Positions 15,184 through 23,679 of a stretch of 31,339 bases of DNA are shown one piece after another; position 1 is the stretch's first letter, and each line of letters starts with the position of its first letter. The DNA lies in assembly GCA_034432655.1 (NCBI GenBank), contig DAOUBP010000166.1:1-31339 (forward strand), in the 5' to 3' direction. The DNA is from DAOUBP01 sp034432655 (GTDB lineage: Bacteria; Chloroflexota; Anaerolineae; CG2-30-64-16). Both the position numbers and the translations under genes were made by a program. The notes beneath the pieces were generated by a model. That model had not been told where the DNA came from, searched no databases, and was given only the letters and a program-made list of their open reading frames with translations.

Positions 15184-17031
15184 TCAACGCAACACTGCCT
15201 GCCCTTGCCACTCAAAAAGTGTGTGCCCTTGCGCATCCATTAACGTCACAGCCACCGCACCTTGGGCCGGCACGGCAGCGGTCAGCGTCACCTCTTGGAC
15301 GAACGGCCGGGCCGGTGTCAACGCAACGTTTTGCGCCAGCGGTGCCATGCCGGGCAGCGTCACCGTCAGCCGGCCGCGCATGTCGGCAGTGAGGAAAAGG
15401 CCGATCTTCAGGCGGCCGCCGGCAGGGATCAACGCGAGCGCACCCTGGTCGTTAGCGGCCGTCAGGCCGCCGATGCGCGCCACCGGATACCAGATCTCGC
15501 TCCACGCCACCTCACCGCCGGGCGGCAGCTCGTACCAATCGTTGAAGGTGGGCAGCAGCCCGCCATGCAGTTCGACATAACCCGAACCGTCGTCGGTCCA
15601 GTTATCCGAGCCGATGGGTGCGCTCCAGCCCATGGCGAACAACTTGGCCCCGCGCGCGATGTTGCTGGGGTAGATGCGCACCACCCCTTCGTCTGCAACG
15701 GGATCGTAGATCCCCACATAGTTGCCCTGTGCGGCCGGCCGCTGAAACGCGCCCAGCCACTGGGCCCAGTTGCCCAGCCGGCTCAGGTCACGGCCGTTGA
15801 CCACTGGCCACGGCATGGGCTCTCCAGCGGCCGGCAGGCCCGGGTCTCCCGTGCTGTGGATCGTCACCTCGGAGACCGGGAAGATGAAGCGCAGCTCAGG
15901 CCCTGGCTTGTTGGCCGCGCCGGGCGCGAGCATGGCGTTGTGCCACCATTTGAACCGGAACGCGCCGCCTGTGGGGTTGACGATGCGCGGCTGGAGCACG
16001 AAGTAGGCCGTGTCGGGCGGGAGGATGACGTCCACCACCGCATAGGGCCTCTGCGGCCCGCTGCGGGTGAACAGCGTGACCATCACCCCACCGTTAGGCT
16101 GGGTGACGTGGTCAAAGCCCCAGGCGGTGCCGAATTCGTAGCCGTGCTCCTCCACCGGGAAGCCCCACTCCAGCCCCCCGGCCGCCAGCCACCAGTTCGC
16201 ACCCTGGGGGTAGGGCGGGCTCGGCGGCCCCCAGCGGGTCGGCTTGATGACGGGGTTGCTGTAGAACTCGTTGTTGCCTGTGGGCTTGAAAGTGCATTCG
16301 TAGATGCGGCCGCCCAGGTCGGGCAGGATGCCCAGGCGCAGATAACGGTTCTCCAGCACCAGCAGCCGGTATGTTTTGGGCGTTGGTCGGGGATTGGCCG
16401 CGTCGTAAGCCGCGCGGTCCAGGACCGGCACCGGATAATCACCCATAAGCGGGTCGTTTACCGTTTGCAGGAAACCGGCGTAGGGATAGGTCGGCAGGGT
16501 GATCTGGCTGACCCGATAGCTGGTGGTCGGTTTGGGCGTGGGCGGCACGGTCGTGGCCGTCCGTGTCGGCGTTGCCGGGGGGAGGGTGGGACTGGGCGTC
16601 AAGCTCGGCAGCGGTGTGGCTGTGGCGGTCGGCGACGCGGTCGGTTCAGGTGTGTCGGTGGCCGGCAAAGTCGGTGACGGTGTTTCGGTTGCCGTGGGGG
16701 GCGGTGTCGGCGTCGCCGTGGGCCTCGCTGTTGCGGTGGGCGACGGTCTTTCGGTTGCCGTGGCCGAAGCGCCGTCGGCCGGTGCGACCGGCGAAGCCTC
16801 GACCTGAGCGATCTCCGGCGGCGGTGCGGGCGTGGACGTAACGGACGACTGCGTGCAGCTGGTCAGGAGCAAGACGGCGATGAGGAGCAGCATCCGGAAC
16901 CCGGCCCCAGACGTGACGCGCAGAAGACAGGCAACGCCTGCCGGGCACTTGCGGGGGCAAGGCGGGCACAGGACAACGCGATCGCCGCACCTGCCTCCCA
17001 GGCTCACCCGTTGCGAAAGGTTAGCAGTCAT
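15184..17031 (-). CDS. DUF5107 domain lipoprotein with PT-rich linker
   Basis: About 615 residues. A hydrophobic stretch MLLLIAVLLLTSC gives a lipobox (LTSC), followed by a threonine/proline/alanine-rich linker of about 90 residues typical of exported Chloroflexota proteins. The globular part matches DUF5107: YRLLVLENRYLRLGILPDLGGRIYECTFKPTGNNEFYSNPVIKP, GGLEWGFPVEEHGYEFGTAW and FKWWHNAMLAPG, a beta-sandwich related to carbohydrate-active folds. The C-terminus adds a small beta domain. The ATG at 17031 overlaps the glcD stop (ATGA), which favours coupling, but places about 45 residues before the signal. The inner ATG at 16893 starts exactly at the hydrophobic core yet has no ribosome site. 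Function is unknown; sugar or glycan binding is possible. Confidence 0.8.
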   Translation of the reverse strand: MTANLSQRVSLGGRCGDRVVLCPPCPRKCPAGVACLLRVTSGAGFRMLLLIAVLLLTSCTQSSVTSTPAPPPEIAQVEASPVAPADGASATATERPSPTATARPTATPTPPPTATETPSPTLPATDTPEPTASPTATATPLPSLTPSPTLPPATPTRTATTVPPTPKPTTSYRVSQITLPTYPYAGFLQTVNDPLMGDYPVPVLDRAAYDAANPRPTPKTYRLLVLENRYLRLGILPDLGGRIYECTFKPTGNNEFYSNPVIKPTRWGPPSPPYPQGANWWLAAGGLEWGFPVEEHGYEFGTAWGFDHVTQPNGGVMVTLFTRSGPQRPYAVVDVILPPDTAYFVLQPRIVNPTGGAFRFKWWHNAMLAPGAANKPGPELRFIFPVSEVTIHSTGDPGLPAAGEPMPWPVVNGRDLSRLGNWAQWLGAFQRPAAQGNYVGIYDPVADEGVVRIYPSNIARGAKLFAMGWSAPIGSDNWTDDGSGYVELHGGLLPTFNDWYELPPGGEVAWSEIWYPVARIGGLTAANDQGALALIPAGGRLKIGLFLTADMRGRLTVTLPGMAPLAQNVALTPARPFVQEVTLTAAVPAQGAVAVTLMDAQGHTLFEWQGQAVLR

Positions 17032-18401
17032 GGCAGCTTCTTCCCCGGATTCAAGATCTCGTTGGGATCGAACAACGCTTTGATGCCGGCCATCCACGCC
17101 AGCGCATGCGGATCCAGCGCGGCCCGCACGTAATCACGTTTGAAGATGCCGATGCCGTGCTCGCCGGAGAGGGTACCGCCTAGCTCCACTGCGGCCAGCA
17201 GCAGCTCGCCGGCGGCCTTCTCCACGCGCTTCATCACCGCCGGATCGCGGCGGTCGCACAGCAGGGTGGGATGCAGGTTGCCGTCGCCGATGTGGCCGTA
17301 GACCACGACGCCGAGGTCGTTGGCCCGGCCGATCTCGTGCAGGCGGGCGATCATCTCGGCGACCTTGCTGCGGGGCACTGTCACATCTTCGCCGATCTTG
17401 TTACGGGCCAGCCGGGCGATGGCCGGGCTGACGCTGCGCCGCGCTTCCCACAACGCCTCCGCCTCCTCGGCCGACGCAGCTTGTCGCACCTCTCGCGCAC
17501 CCGACCGGCGCAGGACGTCGCCGACGATCGCGATCTCCCGGCGCACCAGCTCTGCGTCGCCATCCACGGCCACCAGCAACAGCGCCTCCACGTCGGTCGG
17601 CAGTCCCAGGTGCTTGAAATCCTCCACCGCCCGGGTGGTGGCGCCGTCCATCAGCTCGGTGACCAGCGGGATGACGCCAGCCTGCAGGATCTCGCTCACC
17701 GCCTGACAGGCGTCGGCCAGCCGGGGGAACGCAGCCAGAGCCGTGAGTTGCGCCGGTGGCTTGGGGATCAGCCGCACCGTGATCTCGGTGATGACGCCCA
17801 GGGTGCCCTCCGAGCCGATGAACAGCCGTTTCAGGTCGAGGCCAGCTACGTCCTTGATGGTCCGGCCGCCCAGGCGGAGGACATGGCCGCCTGCCAGGAC
17901 CACTTCCAGTCCCAGCACATAGTCGCCGGTGACGCCGTACTTCAGGCAACGGGGGCCGCCCGCGTTGGTAGCCACGTTGCCGCCGATGGTGCACTGGTAG
18001 ACGCTGGCCGGGTCGGGCGGGTAGAAGAGCCCGACCTTCTCCACAGCCTTTTGCAGGTCATAGGTGATGACCCCCGGCTGGACGACTGCCAGGGTGTCGG
18101 CAACCGAGATCTCCAGGATGCGGTTCATGCGGGCCAGGTTCAGGCAGATGGAGCCTGGCACGGGGAGGGAGCCGCCGGCCAGGCCCGTGCCGGAACCGCG
18201 CGGGACGACCGGTGCTTTTGCCGCGTTTGCGATGCGTAGCACGGCGGCTACCTGTTCCGTCGTCTGGGGATGGACCACCACGTCCGGTTTTTGCTCCAGC
18301 CAGGTGCCGTCGTAGGCGTAGGCGGCCAGGTCCTCGGCCGCAGTGCTCACCCGCTCCTGGCCCAACGCAGCCCGCAATTCAGCGATGATCTCCGCTTGCA
18401 T
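17028..18401 (-). CDS. glcD: FAD-linked oxidase, glycolate oxidase subunit GlcD-like
   Basis: A 457-residue FAD enzyme of usual GlcD length. The PCMH-type FAD-binding half shows VPRGSGTGLAGGSLPVPGSICLNLARMN, then CTIGGNVATNAGGPRCLKYGVTGDYVLGLEVVL and FIGSEGTLGVITEITVRLIP. The C-terminal FAD-oxidase half has VYGHIGDGNLHP and GTLSGEHGIGIFKRDYV. It should oxidise a 2-hydroxy acid such as glycolate or lactate. The GlcF-like Fe-S partner is upstream, 104 bases away, but no GlcE gene is present. The DUF5107 start overlaps its stop codon. D-lactate dehydrogenase activity is an alternative, because substrate cannot be read from sequence. Confidence 0.9.
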   Translation of the reverse strand: MQAEIIAELRAALGQERVSTAAEDLAAYAYDGTWLEQKPDVVVHPQTTEQVAAVLRIANAAKAPVVPRGSGTGLAGGSLPVPGSICLNLARMNRILEISVADTLAVVQPGVITYDLQKAVEKVGLFYPPDPASVYQCTIGGNVATNAGGPRCLKYGVTGDYVLGLEVVLAGGHVLRLGGRTIKDVAGLDLKRLFIGSEGTLGVITEITVRLIPKPPAQLTALAAFPRLADACQAVSEILQAGVIPLVTELMDGATTRAVEDFKHLGLPTDVEALLLVAVDGDAELVRREIAIVGDVLRRSGAREVRQAASAEEAEALWEARRSVSPAIARLARNKIGEDVTVPRSKVAEMIARLHEIGRANDLGVVVYGHIGDGNLHPTLLCDRRDPAVMKRVEKAAGELLLAAVELGGTLSGEHGIGIFKRDYVRAALDPHALAWMAGIKALFDPNEILNPGKKLP

Positions 18402-18505
18402 AGGATCGTTCCTTCAGCATTCAGGCCTTTCGATGCTATCCGGCCCACGGTTGTCCCCACGCGCTCTCGTGTTATAGCTGTGAGGTGGCGGAATGAATTC
18501 CCGCC

Positions 18506-19855
18506 TTATGTGGCACCTCGCACATGGCTCTCCGACAGGCTCTCGTCCAGCACCTGCACCACATGTTTGACGGCGATGGGCAGGCCGCTGCGCTTCCTCC
18601 CCCACTCCAGTTGCAGCAGGCAGCCCGGATTGGCGCTGACGACCAGTTGCGCGCCCGTCTCGGCCACCTCGGCCATTTTGCGGTCCAGCAGGCGCAACGA
18701 CATGGCGGTGTGCGTCAGGTTGTAGATGCCGGCGCTGCCGCAACAGCGGATGGGATGGCTGTCGGGCAACGGCCGCAGTTCCAGGCCCCGGACGCGCGCC
18801 AGCAGCGCTCGCGGTTGATGTCGCACGCCCTGCAGGTTGGCCAGATGACAGGGGTCGTGGTAGGTGGCCGCCAGGGGCGCGTGCTGCAGGGGCAGGTCGT
18901 CCGGCCAGATATCCGCCAGCCATTCGGTGACGTCGCGCACGTGCGCGCTGAAGGCCGCAGCCCGATCTGCCCAGGCGGGGTCATCGTGCAACCATTCAGC
19001 GTACTCCTTCAGCGCCGCGCTGCACCCTGCGCAGTCGGTGACGATGGCCTCGACCTCGCCCAGGAGCGGCTCGAACAGCGCGATGTTGTGTCGGGCCATA
19101 TCGCGGGACAGCGCCAGCATGGCCTGATCGTCCTGAGGCGCGCCGCAGCACGCCTGGCCGCGCGGGGTTACCACGTCGCAGCCGGCGCGGCGCAGCACGC
19201 GAACGGTGGCCCGGCTGACATCGGGCATGGCGACGTTCATCATGCAGCCCAGGAAAAAGGCCACCCGGTGCGGAGCCCGGCCCGACCCGGCGTGGCGTTG
19301 CGCCGGGGAGATCAGGGGTAGCTCCGGCCGGATGGGCCGGCCGATCCTGGGGGCGAATTGGACCAGTTGCCGTAACTGCCTGCCCAGGCCGGGGATTGGC
19401 CCGGCCAGCCAGGCGCCGAGGCGATCGAGCCGGCCGGCCTGGATCGCGCGCAGCGGCCGGGCAAAGGCCTCGGCGCGTTCGGCACCCGTGAGGACGTGCT
19501 GCAGCATGAACCTGATCAGGGGTGCGCGGGGATACGCTTCTTCAACTGCCACGCGGCCGCGCACGATCAGCTCGCCGATGCGGACCCCTGGCGGGCAGAC
19601 GGTATTGCAGGCGCGGCAGTCCAGGCAGTGGTAAAGATGCTCCGCGACGCCTTGGGTCATCGCCAGCTGGCCGTCCTCCACGGCTCGCAACAGGTTCAGC
19701 CGCCCGCGCGGGGAGAACATCTCCAGCTGGGTCTCCTGGTAAGTGGGACAGACGGGCAGGCAGCGGCCGCAGCGGATGCAGCCCTGCAGTTCCTCGTAGT
19801 CGGGCAGGGTTGCGCCGAAGAGCTGTTGTCCTGGGCTGGGATCGTAAATGCTCAT
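18506..19855 (-). CDS. glcF: Fe-S protein, glycolate oxidase subunit GlcF-like
   Basis: A 449-residue protein. The N-terminus has two 4Fe-4S motifs, CIRCGRCLPVCP (about residues 26-37) and CLDCRACNTVCPPG. Two CCG domains follow, with FFLGCMMN...RRAGCDVVTPRGQACCGAPQ and YHDPCHLANLQGVR...LRPLPDSHPIRCCGSAG. This is the GlcF / lactate-oxidase Fe-S subunit architecture, passing electrons from the FAD subunit to the quinone pool. I start at the ATG at 19855 (MSIYDPSPGQQL) because homology-like sequence begins there; it lacks a clear ribosome site. The frame is open to an ATG at 20002, but that extension looks non-coding. The candidate promoter implies a leader of about 170 bases. Confidence 0.9.
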   Translation of the reverse strand: MSIYDPSPGQQLFGATLPDYEELQGCIRCGRCLPVCPTYQETQLEMFSPRGRLNLLRAVEDGQLAMTQGVAEHLYHCLDCRACNTVCPPGVRIGELIVRGRVAVEEAYPRAPLIRFMLQHVLTGAERAEAFARPLRAIQAGRLDRLGAWLAGPIPGLGRQLRQLVQFAPRIGRPIRPELPLISPAQRHAGSGRAPHRVAFFLGCMMNVAMPDVSRATVRVLRRAGCDVVTPRGQACCGAPQDDQAMLALSRDMARHNIALFEPLLGEVEAIVTDCAGCSAALKEYAEWLHDDPAWADRAAAFSAHVRDVTEWLADIWPDDLPLQHAPLAATYHDPCHLANLQGVRHQPRALLARVRGLELRPLPDSHPIRCCGSAGIYNLTHTAMSLRLLDRKMAEVAETGAQLVVSANPGCLLQLEWGRKRSGLPIAVKHVVQVLDESLSESHVRGAT

Positions 19856-19955
19856 GGGGTCGGTACTGTGGCTGCAGTTTACCACTGATCTGTCGGATGT
19901 CAACCTGATGATGGCGGGCGGAGTGTAGCGCAGAACGATCGGCAAGATCATGGTA

Positions 19956-20010
19956 GCCCGGCGAGAATGCAGCGCATCACGGATGGAGGAGGCCTCTTCC
20001 ATCGCCGGGC
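19956..20010 (-). promoter_or_regulatory. Nested inverted repeats in the glcF leader
   Basis: GCCCGGCGA (19956-19964) pairs perfectly with TCGCCGGGC (20002-20010). Inside it, GATGGAGGAGG (19982-19992) and CCTCTTCCATC (19993-20003) form a 22-bp palindrome with one mismatched pair; the two structures share bases 20002-20003. The block lies just downstream of the predicted glcF transcription start. It could be an operator for a glycolate- or lactate-responsive regulator or an mRNA leader fold. Confidence 0.4.
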
Positions 20011-20031
20011 GGCCCCGCCCGACATTTTTGC

Positions 20032-20060
20032 GTTATACCCTGGCGGGTGGCCTTTCGCAA
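20032..20060 (-). promoter_or_regulatory. Candidate promoter of glcF-glcD operon
   Basis: On the minus strand: TTGCGA (complement of 20055-20060), a 17-base spacer, then TATAAC (complement of 20032-20037). It is arranged back to back with the rluA-type promoter 24 bases away, in the 287-base divergent gap 19856-20142. Confidence 0.5.
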
Positions 20061-20083
20061 TGAGATAGCCCCGGCCCGCGGCG

Positions 20084-20112
20084 TTGACAGGCCGTTGGAG
20101 GTGGGCTATGAT
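20084..20112 (+). promoter_or_regulatory. Promoter of the pseudouridine synthase gene
   Basis: A perfect TTGACA (20084-20089), a 17-base spacer and TATGAT (20107-20112). The start point would be near 20119, about 24 bases before the GTG at 20143. Confidence 0.75.
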
Positions 20113-20142
20113 GTCGGCTGACGCCATTGCCCGGGGGGCTGT

Positions 20143-20892
20143 GTGGATGACTTGCACCAACCCGAATCGCTTGTTTTGTGGGTCGATGCCCATGTGATGA
20201 TCATCAACAAGCCGGCCGGCCTGCCGACGCTGCCTGGGGGCTGGGCCCCAGGCCCCCATGTGCGCAGCGTTTTGGAGCCGGTTTACGGCCGGTTATGGAT
20301 CGTGCATCGGCTGGACCGGCAGACGAGCGGAGTTCTTGCGCTGGCCCGCACGGCCGAGGCCCACCGCCACCTGAATCTCCAGTTTGATGCCCACAGCGTG
20401 GTGAAGATTTACCATGCGTTGGTCGTCGGCGCGCCGGACTGGGCCACGCAGGTGGTTAACTTGCCCCTGCGTGCCGACGGTGATCGCCGGCATCGCACGG
20501 TGGTGGACCCGCGGGGCGGCAAACCGGGCATCACCGAGCTGCGTGTTTTGGACCGTTTGGGCAACTACGCGCTGGTGGAGGCGATCCCGCGCACAGGCCG
20601 TACGCACCAGATCCGTGCGCACCTGGCTGCTTTGGGCCACCCGCTTGTGGGTGATGCGCTGTACGGCGGGGAGCATGTTGTATCCGCGGCAGCCGGGCGG
20701 CCGGGTGTCCGCCGGCCTGAGACGGCTGCCCGGCCTTTGCTGGAACGTCCTGGCCTGCATGCATGGTCGCTGACCATCCGCCATCCGTGCACGGGCGAGG
20801 CACTCACTTGCACGGCGCCCTACCCCCCAGATCTGGCCGGGGCCCTGGAAACGCTCCGCAAACTTACGGACTGTGCCGCCCAGGGCCGGTAA
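20143..20892 (+). CDS. RluA-family RNA pseudouridine synthase
   Basis: A 249-residue enzyme. The catalytic motif IVHRLDRQTSGVLALART contains the nucleophilic Asp58. The RluA-family motif RTGRTHQIRAHLAALGHPLVGDALYGG follows near residues 152-178. It would convert specific uridines in rRNA or tRNA to pseudouridine. There is no N-terminal S4 domain, so it is closer to RluA/RluC-like short forms than to RluD; the target cannot be predicted. The start is a GTG after a G-rich stretch (CCGGGGGG). It is transcribed alone and converges on the GDPD gene with only 15 bases between stop codons. Confidence 0.92.
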   Translation: MDDLHQPESLVLWVDAHVMIINKPAGLPTLPGGWAPGPHVRSVLEPVYGRLWIVHRLDRQTSGVLALARTAEAHRHLNLQFDAHSVVKIYHALVVGAPDWATQVVNLPLRADGDRRHRTVVDPRGGKPGITELRVLDRLGNYALVEAIPRTGRTHQIRAHLAALGHPLVGDALYGGEHVVSAAAGRPGVRRPETAARPLLERPGLHAWSLTIRHPCTGEALTCTAPYPPDLAGALETLRKLTDCAAQGR

Positions 20893-20907
20893 GGTGGTCC
20901 GCACAAG

Positions 20908-21858
20908 TCAGCGGCAGTCTGCCAGCAGCTGTTTGAGCCGTTGCGGGAAGTCGGTGAAGATGCCGGAAACGCCCGCCGCGATCAGCTGCTGCATAATGGC
21001 CTCATCGTTGACGGTGTAGACGTAGACGTCGAAGCCTTCAGCGCGCAGACGGCTTATTTGCTCGGCGGTGATGGCCCGTACGTTGGGGTTGTAGGCCTGC
21101 GCGCCGAGGCGACGCAGCAGCGCAGGCGGGTCAGGCGCGGGCCGTTCGACCAGCGCACCGAGCGCAATTCTGGCATCCAGCCGGCGGGCACGCTCCAGAT
21201 AGCTGTGGTTGAAGGAGGAGATCAGCACCCGGTCGGCCATGTCCAACTCGTGTACCAGCGCCACCACCTGCTCCACCACGGTCGCGTCCCCCGGCGTCCC
21301 GCGCTGATCTTTGATCTCGATGTTGCAACGCCAGTTGTTGTCCCGGGTGAAGACCAGCGCCTCGCGCAGAGTCGGCGCGCGTTCACCCCGGTAGCTGGCC
21401 AGCTCTGCCTCTGAGACGGCACCGGCCGCGATTTGTCGGAACGGGTCGCTCTCCACGAACCAGGTGCCGAAATCCAGCCGACGGATCTCCTCCAGGGTGA
21501 ACAGATGGTTTGACCACGGCCGGCGCTCAGGGAAGACCGTCTCGACGTTGGAGGTGCGCGTCAATGTATCGTCATGCACCAGGAAAAGCTCCCCATCGGC
21601 GCTGACCGCGACGTCGAACTCCCACAGGTCGGCACCGATTTCCAGGGCTTTGCGCGCCGCGGCCAGGGTGTTCTCAGGGGCCAGCGAGCGTGCCCCCCGG
21701 TGGGCGATGTTGAGGGTCTTTGCACACATCGGCGTTGGGACCTCCTGTGGCGAAGAGGTGGATGGGCCTGGCGGCGCGGCAGGGCCCTGGCATGTTGCGG
21801 CGAAAAACACCAGCGCCAACAAAGCCAACGTCCAAAATACGCGTAGCATCTGGTTCAT
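20908..21858 (-). CDS. Glycerophosphodiester phosphodiesterase lipoprotein (UgpQ-like)
   Basis: A 316-residue exported enzyme. Residues 1-23 are a lipoprotein-type signal ending FFAATC; the threonine before the cysteine is atypical. The GDPD domain starts at residue 48 with NIAHRGARSLAPENT (His53, Arg54), then LWEFDVAVSADGELFLVHDDTLTRT (Glu80, Asp82, His95) and later the TIM-barrel strands CNIEIKD and VYVYTVND...GIFTDFPQRLKQLL. It should hydrolyse glycerophosphodiesters to glycerol-3-phosphate and an alcohol. It lies 27 bases after the ugpE-like gene, so product release and uptake are probably coupled. E. coli UgpQ is cytoplasmic; this one appears surface-anchored. The ATG at 21858 or 21849 could be used. 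Confidence 0.92.
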   Translation of the reverse strand: MNQMLRVFWTLALLALVFFAATCQGPAAPPGPSTSSPQEVPTPMCAKTLNIAHRGARSLAPENTLAAARKALEIGADLWEFDVAVSADGELFLVHDDTLTRTSNVETVFPERRPWSNHLFTLEEIRRLDFGTWFVESDPFRQIAAGAVSEAELASYRGERAPTLREALVFTRDNNWRCNIEIKDQRGTPGDATVVEQVVALVHELDMADRVLISSFNHSYLERARRLDARIALGALVERPAPDPPALLRRLGAQAYNPNVRAITAEQISRLRAEGFDVYVYTVNDEAIMQQLIAAGVSGIFTDFPQRLKQLLADCR

Positions 21859-21885
21859 CCTGGGGCCCTCGGCGCACCTTTTCGC

Positions 21886-22734
21886 TTATTTCTCGGTTTG
21901 CACCAGGCCCTTGACGAACCACTGTTGCATCAGGATGACGACCAATACCGGCGGCAACAACGCCAGGACCGTGCTGGCCATGATGAGGTTCCAGTCGGTC
22001 TGGGCCTCACCCGTGCCCATCATCTTCACAATGCCGACCACAATGGTCTCCATTTCGCGGCTGGTGTTGACCAGCAGAGGCCACAGGTATTGGTTCCAAC
22101 CGTAGATGAACAGGATGACGAAGAGGGCCGCGATGTTGGTGCGCGAAAGCGGGAGGGCAATCGTCCAGAAGAAACGCATCGGCCCGGCACCGTCCACCTT
22201 GGCTGCTTCTACCAGCTCGTCCGGTATGGTCAGGAAGAACTGTCGGAAAAGCAACGTCCCGGTCGCCGAAGCCATGAGCGGGACGGTAAGGCCGGTGAAG
22301 GTGTTGATCAGCCTCAGGTCGCTCATCACTTTGTAGGTGGGCGCAATGCGGACTTCGATGGGCAACATCAGCGTCAGGAAGATCATCGCAAAGAAGAAGG
22401 TGCGCAGGGGAAAGCGGAAGAAGGCCACCGCGTACGCGGACAGGATCGAGATGATGATCTTTCCGATAGCGATCGCCAACGCCATCTTCAGGCTGTTCCA
22501 CAGGAAGACCTGGACCGGATAGCCGATGATGCGCTCCCCGCGTGCTGTGGTCAAGGCATTGCTGTAGTTTTCGATCAGGTACGGCCCCGGGGCGAGGGGC
22601 ATCTGCCCGCGGCCGATGCGGGCCGCGTCCCAGGTCGAGCCGATCAGCGCCATGAACACCGGAAAAGCGAAGATCAGCACGGCGGAGATCAAAATCAGGT
22701 GCGCGGGAAGATTACGGGTGTATTTAGCGATCAT
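21886..22734 (-). CDS. ugpE: Glycerol-3-phosphate type ABC transporter permease (UgpE-like)
   Basis: A 282-residue inner-membrane permease with six expected membrane segments and the EAA loop EAAKVDGAGPMRFFWTIALPLS that docks to the ATPase. The start MIAKYTRNLPAHLILISAVLIFAFPVFMALIGST and the phrases PLAPGPYLIENY and LMLPIEVRIAPTYKV fit UgpE of the MalG class. The ATG at 22734 overlaps the ugpA stop (ATGA), indicating translational coupling. The frame is open to 23022, but that extension is a shadow of ugpA. Solute specificity follows from the linked UgpB-like protein rather than from this sequence alone. Confidence 0.9.
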   Translation of the reverse strand: MIAKYTRNLPAHLILISAVLIFAFPVFMALIGSTWDAARIGRGQMPLAPGPYLIENYSNALTTARGERIIGYPVQVFLWNSLKMALAIAIGKIIISILSAYAVAFFRFPLRTFFFAMIFLTLMLPIEVRIAPTYKVMSDLRLINTFTGLTVPLMASATGTLLFRQFFLTIPDELVEAAKVDGAGPMRFFWTIALPLSRTNIAALFVILFIYGWNQYLWPLLVNTSREMETIVVGIVKMMGTGEAQTDWNLIMASTVLALLPPVLVVILMQQWFVKGLVQTEK

Positions 22735-23615
22735 GCGTAGTGTACCCTGCCTTCCATCGTCCGGAACTGCACCCAGACCAGGCCACTGACGAGCAACATC
22801 AAGATGACCGATTGCGCGGCCGATTGGCCGAGGTTTAGATTGACGTAACCGTCCATGTACACCTTGTACATCAAGGTGGTTGTGGCGCGGCCCGGCCCGC
22901 CGTGAGTCAACGCGTGGATCACCCCGAAGGTGTCGAAAAAGGCGTACACCAGGTTGATGGTGATCAGATAAAAGGTCGTGGGCGAGATCAGGGGGAAGAG
23001 GATTTTGCGAAACAGCTTCCATGAGTTGGCGCCGTCAATCATCGCCGCTTCTACGATGTTTGGTGGCACCGATTGCAGGCCGGCCAGGAAAAACAGGAAG
23101 TTATGCGCGATCTGTTTCCATGCGGATGCCAGGATCACGAGCAACAGCGCTTGCGTCCCGTTGAGTTGATAGTCCCAGTGGATGCCCCAATTGTTGAGCG
23201 CTTTGCCCAGCAGGCCGATGGAGGGGTGGAAAATGAAGACCCACAGCACCGCAGCCACGGCCGGGGCCAGCGCATAGGGCCACAGCAGGAGGGTCTTGTA
23301 GGTCTGCGCGCCGCGAATCTGCCGGTCGGCCATCAGCGCGAACAACAACGCCAGCGTCATCACAAACACGGTGACCAGCGCGGAGAAAACCACCGTGACC
23401 CTTACCGCTTCGAGATACAACGGGTCCCTGAGCACATCCAGAAAGTTTTGCAGGAACACGAATGTGGTGCGCAGCCCGAACGGATCCTGGCGGAATAAGG
23501 CCTGGTAGATGGACTGGCTGGCCGGCCAGAAGAAAAAGACCGCTGTGATTGCGAGCTGCGGCAGGAGCAACAGGTACGGCAACAGGCGGTTGTTGAAGAT
23601 GACTCGGCGTTGCAT
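22731..23615 (-). CDS. ugpA: Glycerol-3-phosphate type ABC transporter permease (UgpA-like)
   Basis: A 294-residue permease with six membrane segments. It begins RRVIFNNRLLPYLLLLPQLAITAVFFFWPASQSIYQALF, close to UgpA, and carries the EAA loop EAAMIDGANSWKLFRKILFPLISP and the C-terminal ALTHGGPGRATTTLMYKVYMDG. It forms the translocation pore with UgpE. I start at the ATG at 23615; 11 more open codons upstream run into the hairpin between ugpB and ugpA. The ribosome site (AAGAGAA) is weak and lies just after that hairpin, which may lower permease synthesis relative to the binding protein. Confidence 0.92.
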   Translation of the reverse strand: MQRRVIFNNRLLPYLLLLPQLAITAVFFFWPASQSIYQALFRQDPFGLRTTFVFLQNFLDVLRDPLYLEAVRVTVVFSALVTVFVMTLALLFALMADRQIRGAQTYKTLLLWPYALAPAVAAVLWVFIFHPSIGLLGKALNNWGIHWDYQLNGTQALLLVILASAWKQIAHNFLFFLAGLQSVPPNIVEAAMIDGANSWKLFRKILFPLISPTTFYLITINLVYAFFDTFGVIHALTHGGPGRATTTLMYKVYMDGYVNLNLGQSAAQSVILMLLVSGLVWVQFRTMEGRVHYA

Positions 23616-23630
23616 GTATGTTTCTCTTGG

Positions 23631-23667
23631 GTCCTGCCCCCTCTCCACAGCAGAGAGGGGGCAGGAC
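23631..23667 (-). promoter_or_regulatory. 15-bp perfect hairpin between ugpB and ugpA
   Basis: GTCCTGCCCCCTCTC (23631-23645) and GAGAGGGGGCAGGAC (23653-23667) are perfect complements around a 7-nt loop. The hairpin begins 12 bases after the ugpB stop and ends 15 bases before the ugpA ATG. It has no T tract, so it is more likely an mRNA 3'-end protector or partial terminator that raises binding protein over permease, as in mal-type operons. It may also be a copy of a dispersed repeat. Confidence 0.75.
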
Positions 23668-23679
23668 GGTCAAGTGGCG

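Noticed and set aside
15262..16677. 471-codon plus-strand open frame opposite the DUF5107 gene
   Set aside because: Its composition (arginine, glycine, alanine, histidine) is typical of an antisense shadow; the minus-strand frame has a lipobox, PT linker and recognisable domain.
16523..16807. Glycine/valine-rich repetitive plus-strand frame
   Set aside because: It is the complement of the PT-rich linker codons of the DUF5107 lipoprotein.
18524..19321. 265-codon plus-strand frame opposite glcF
   Set aside because: The minus strand carries the CxxCxxCxxxCP and CCG motifs; this frame is a compositional shadow.
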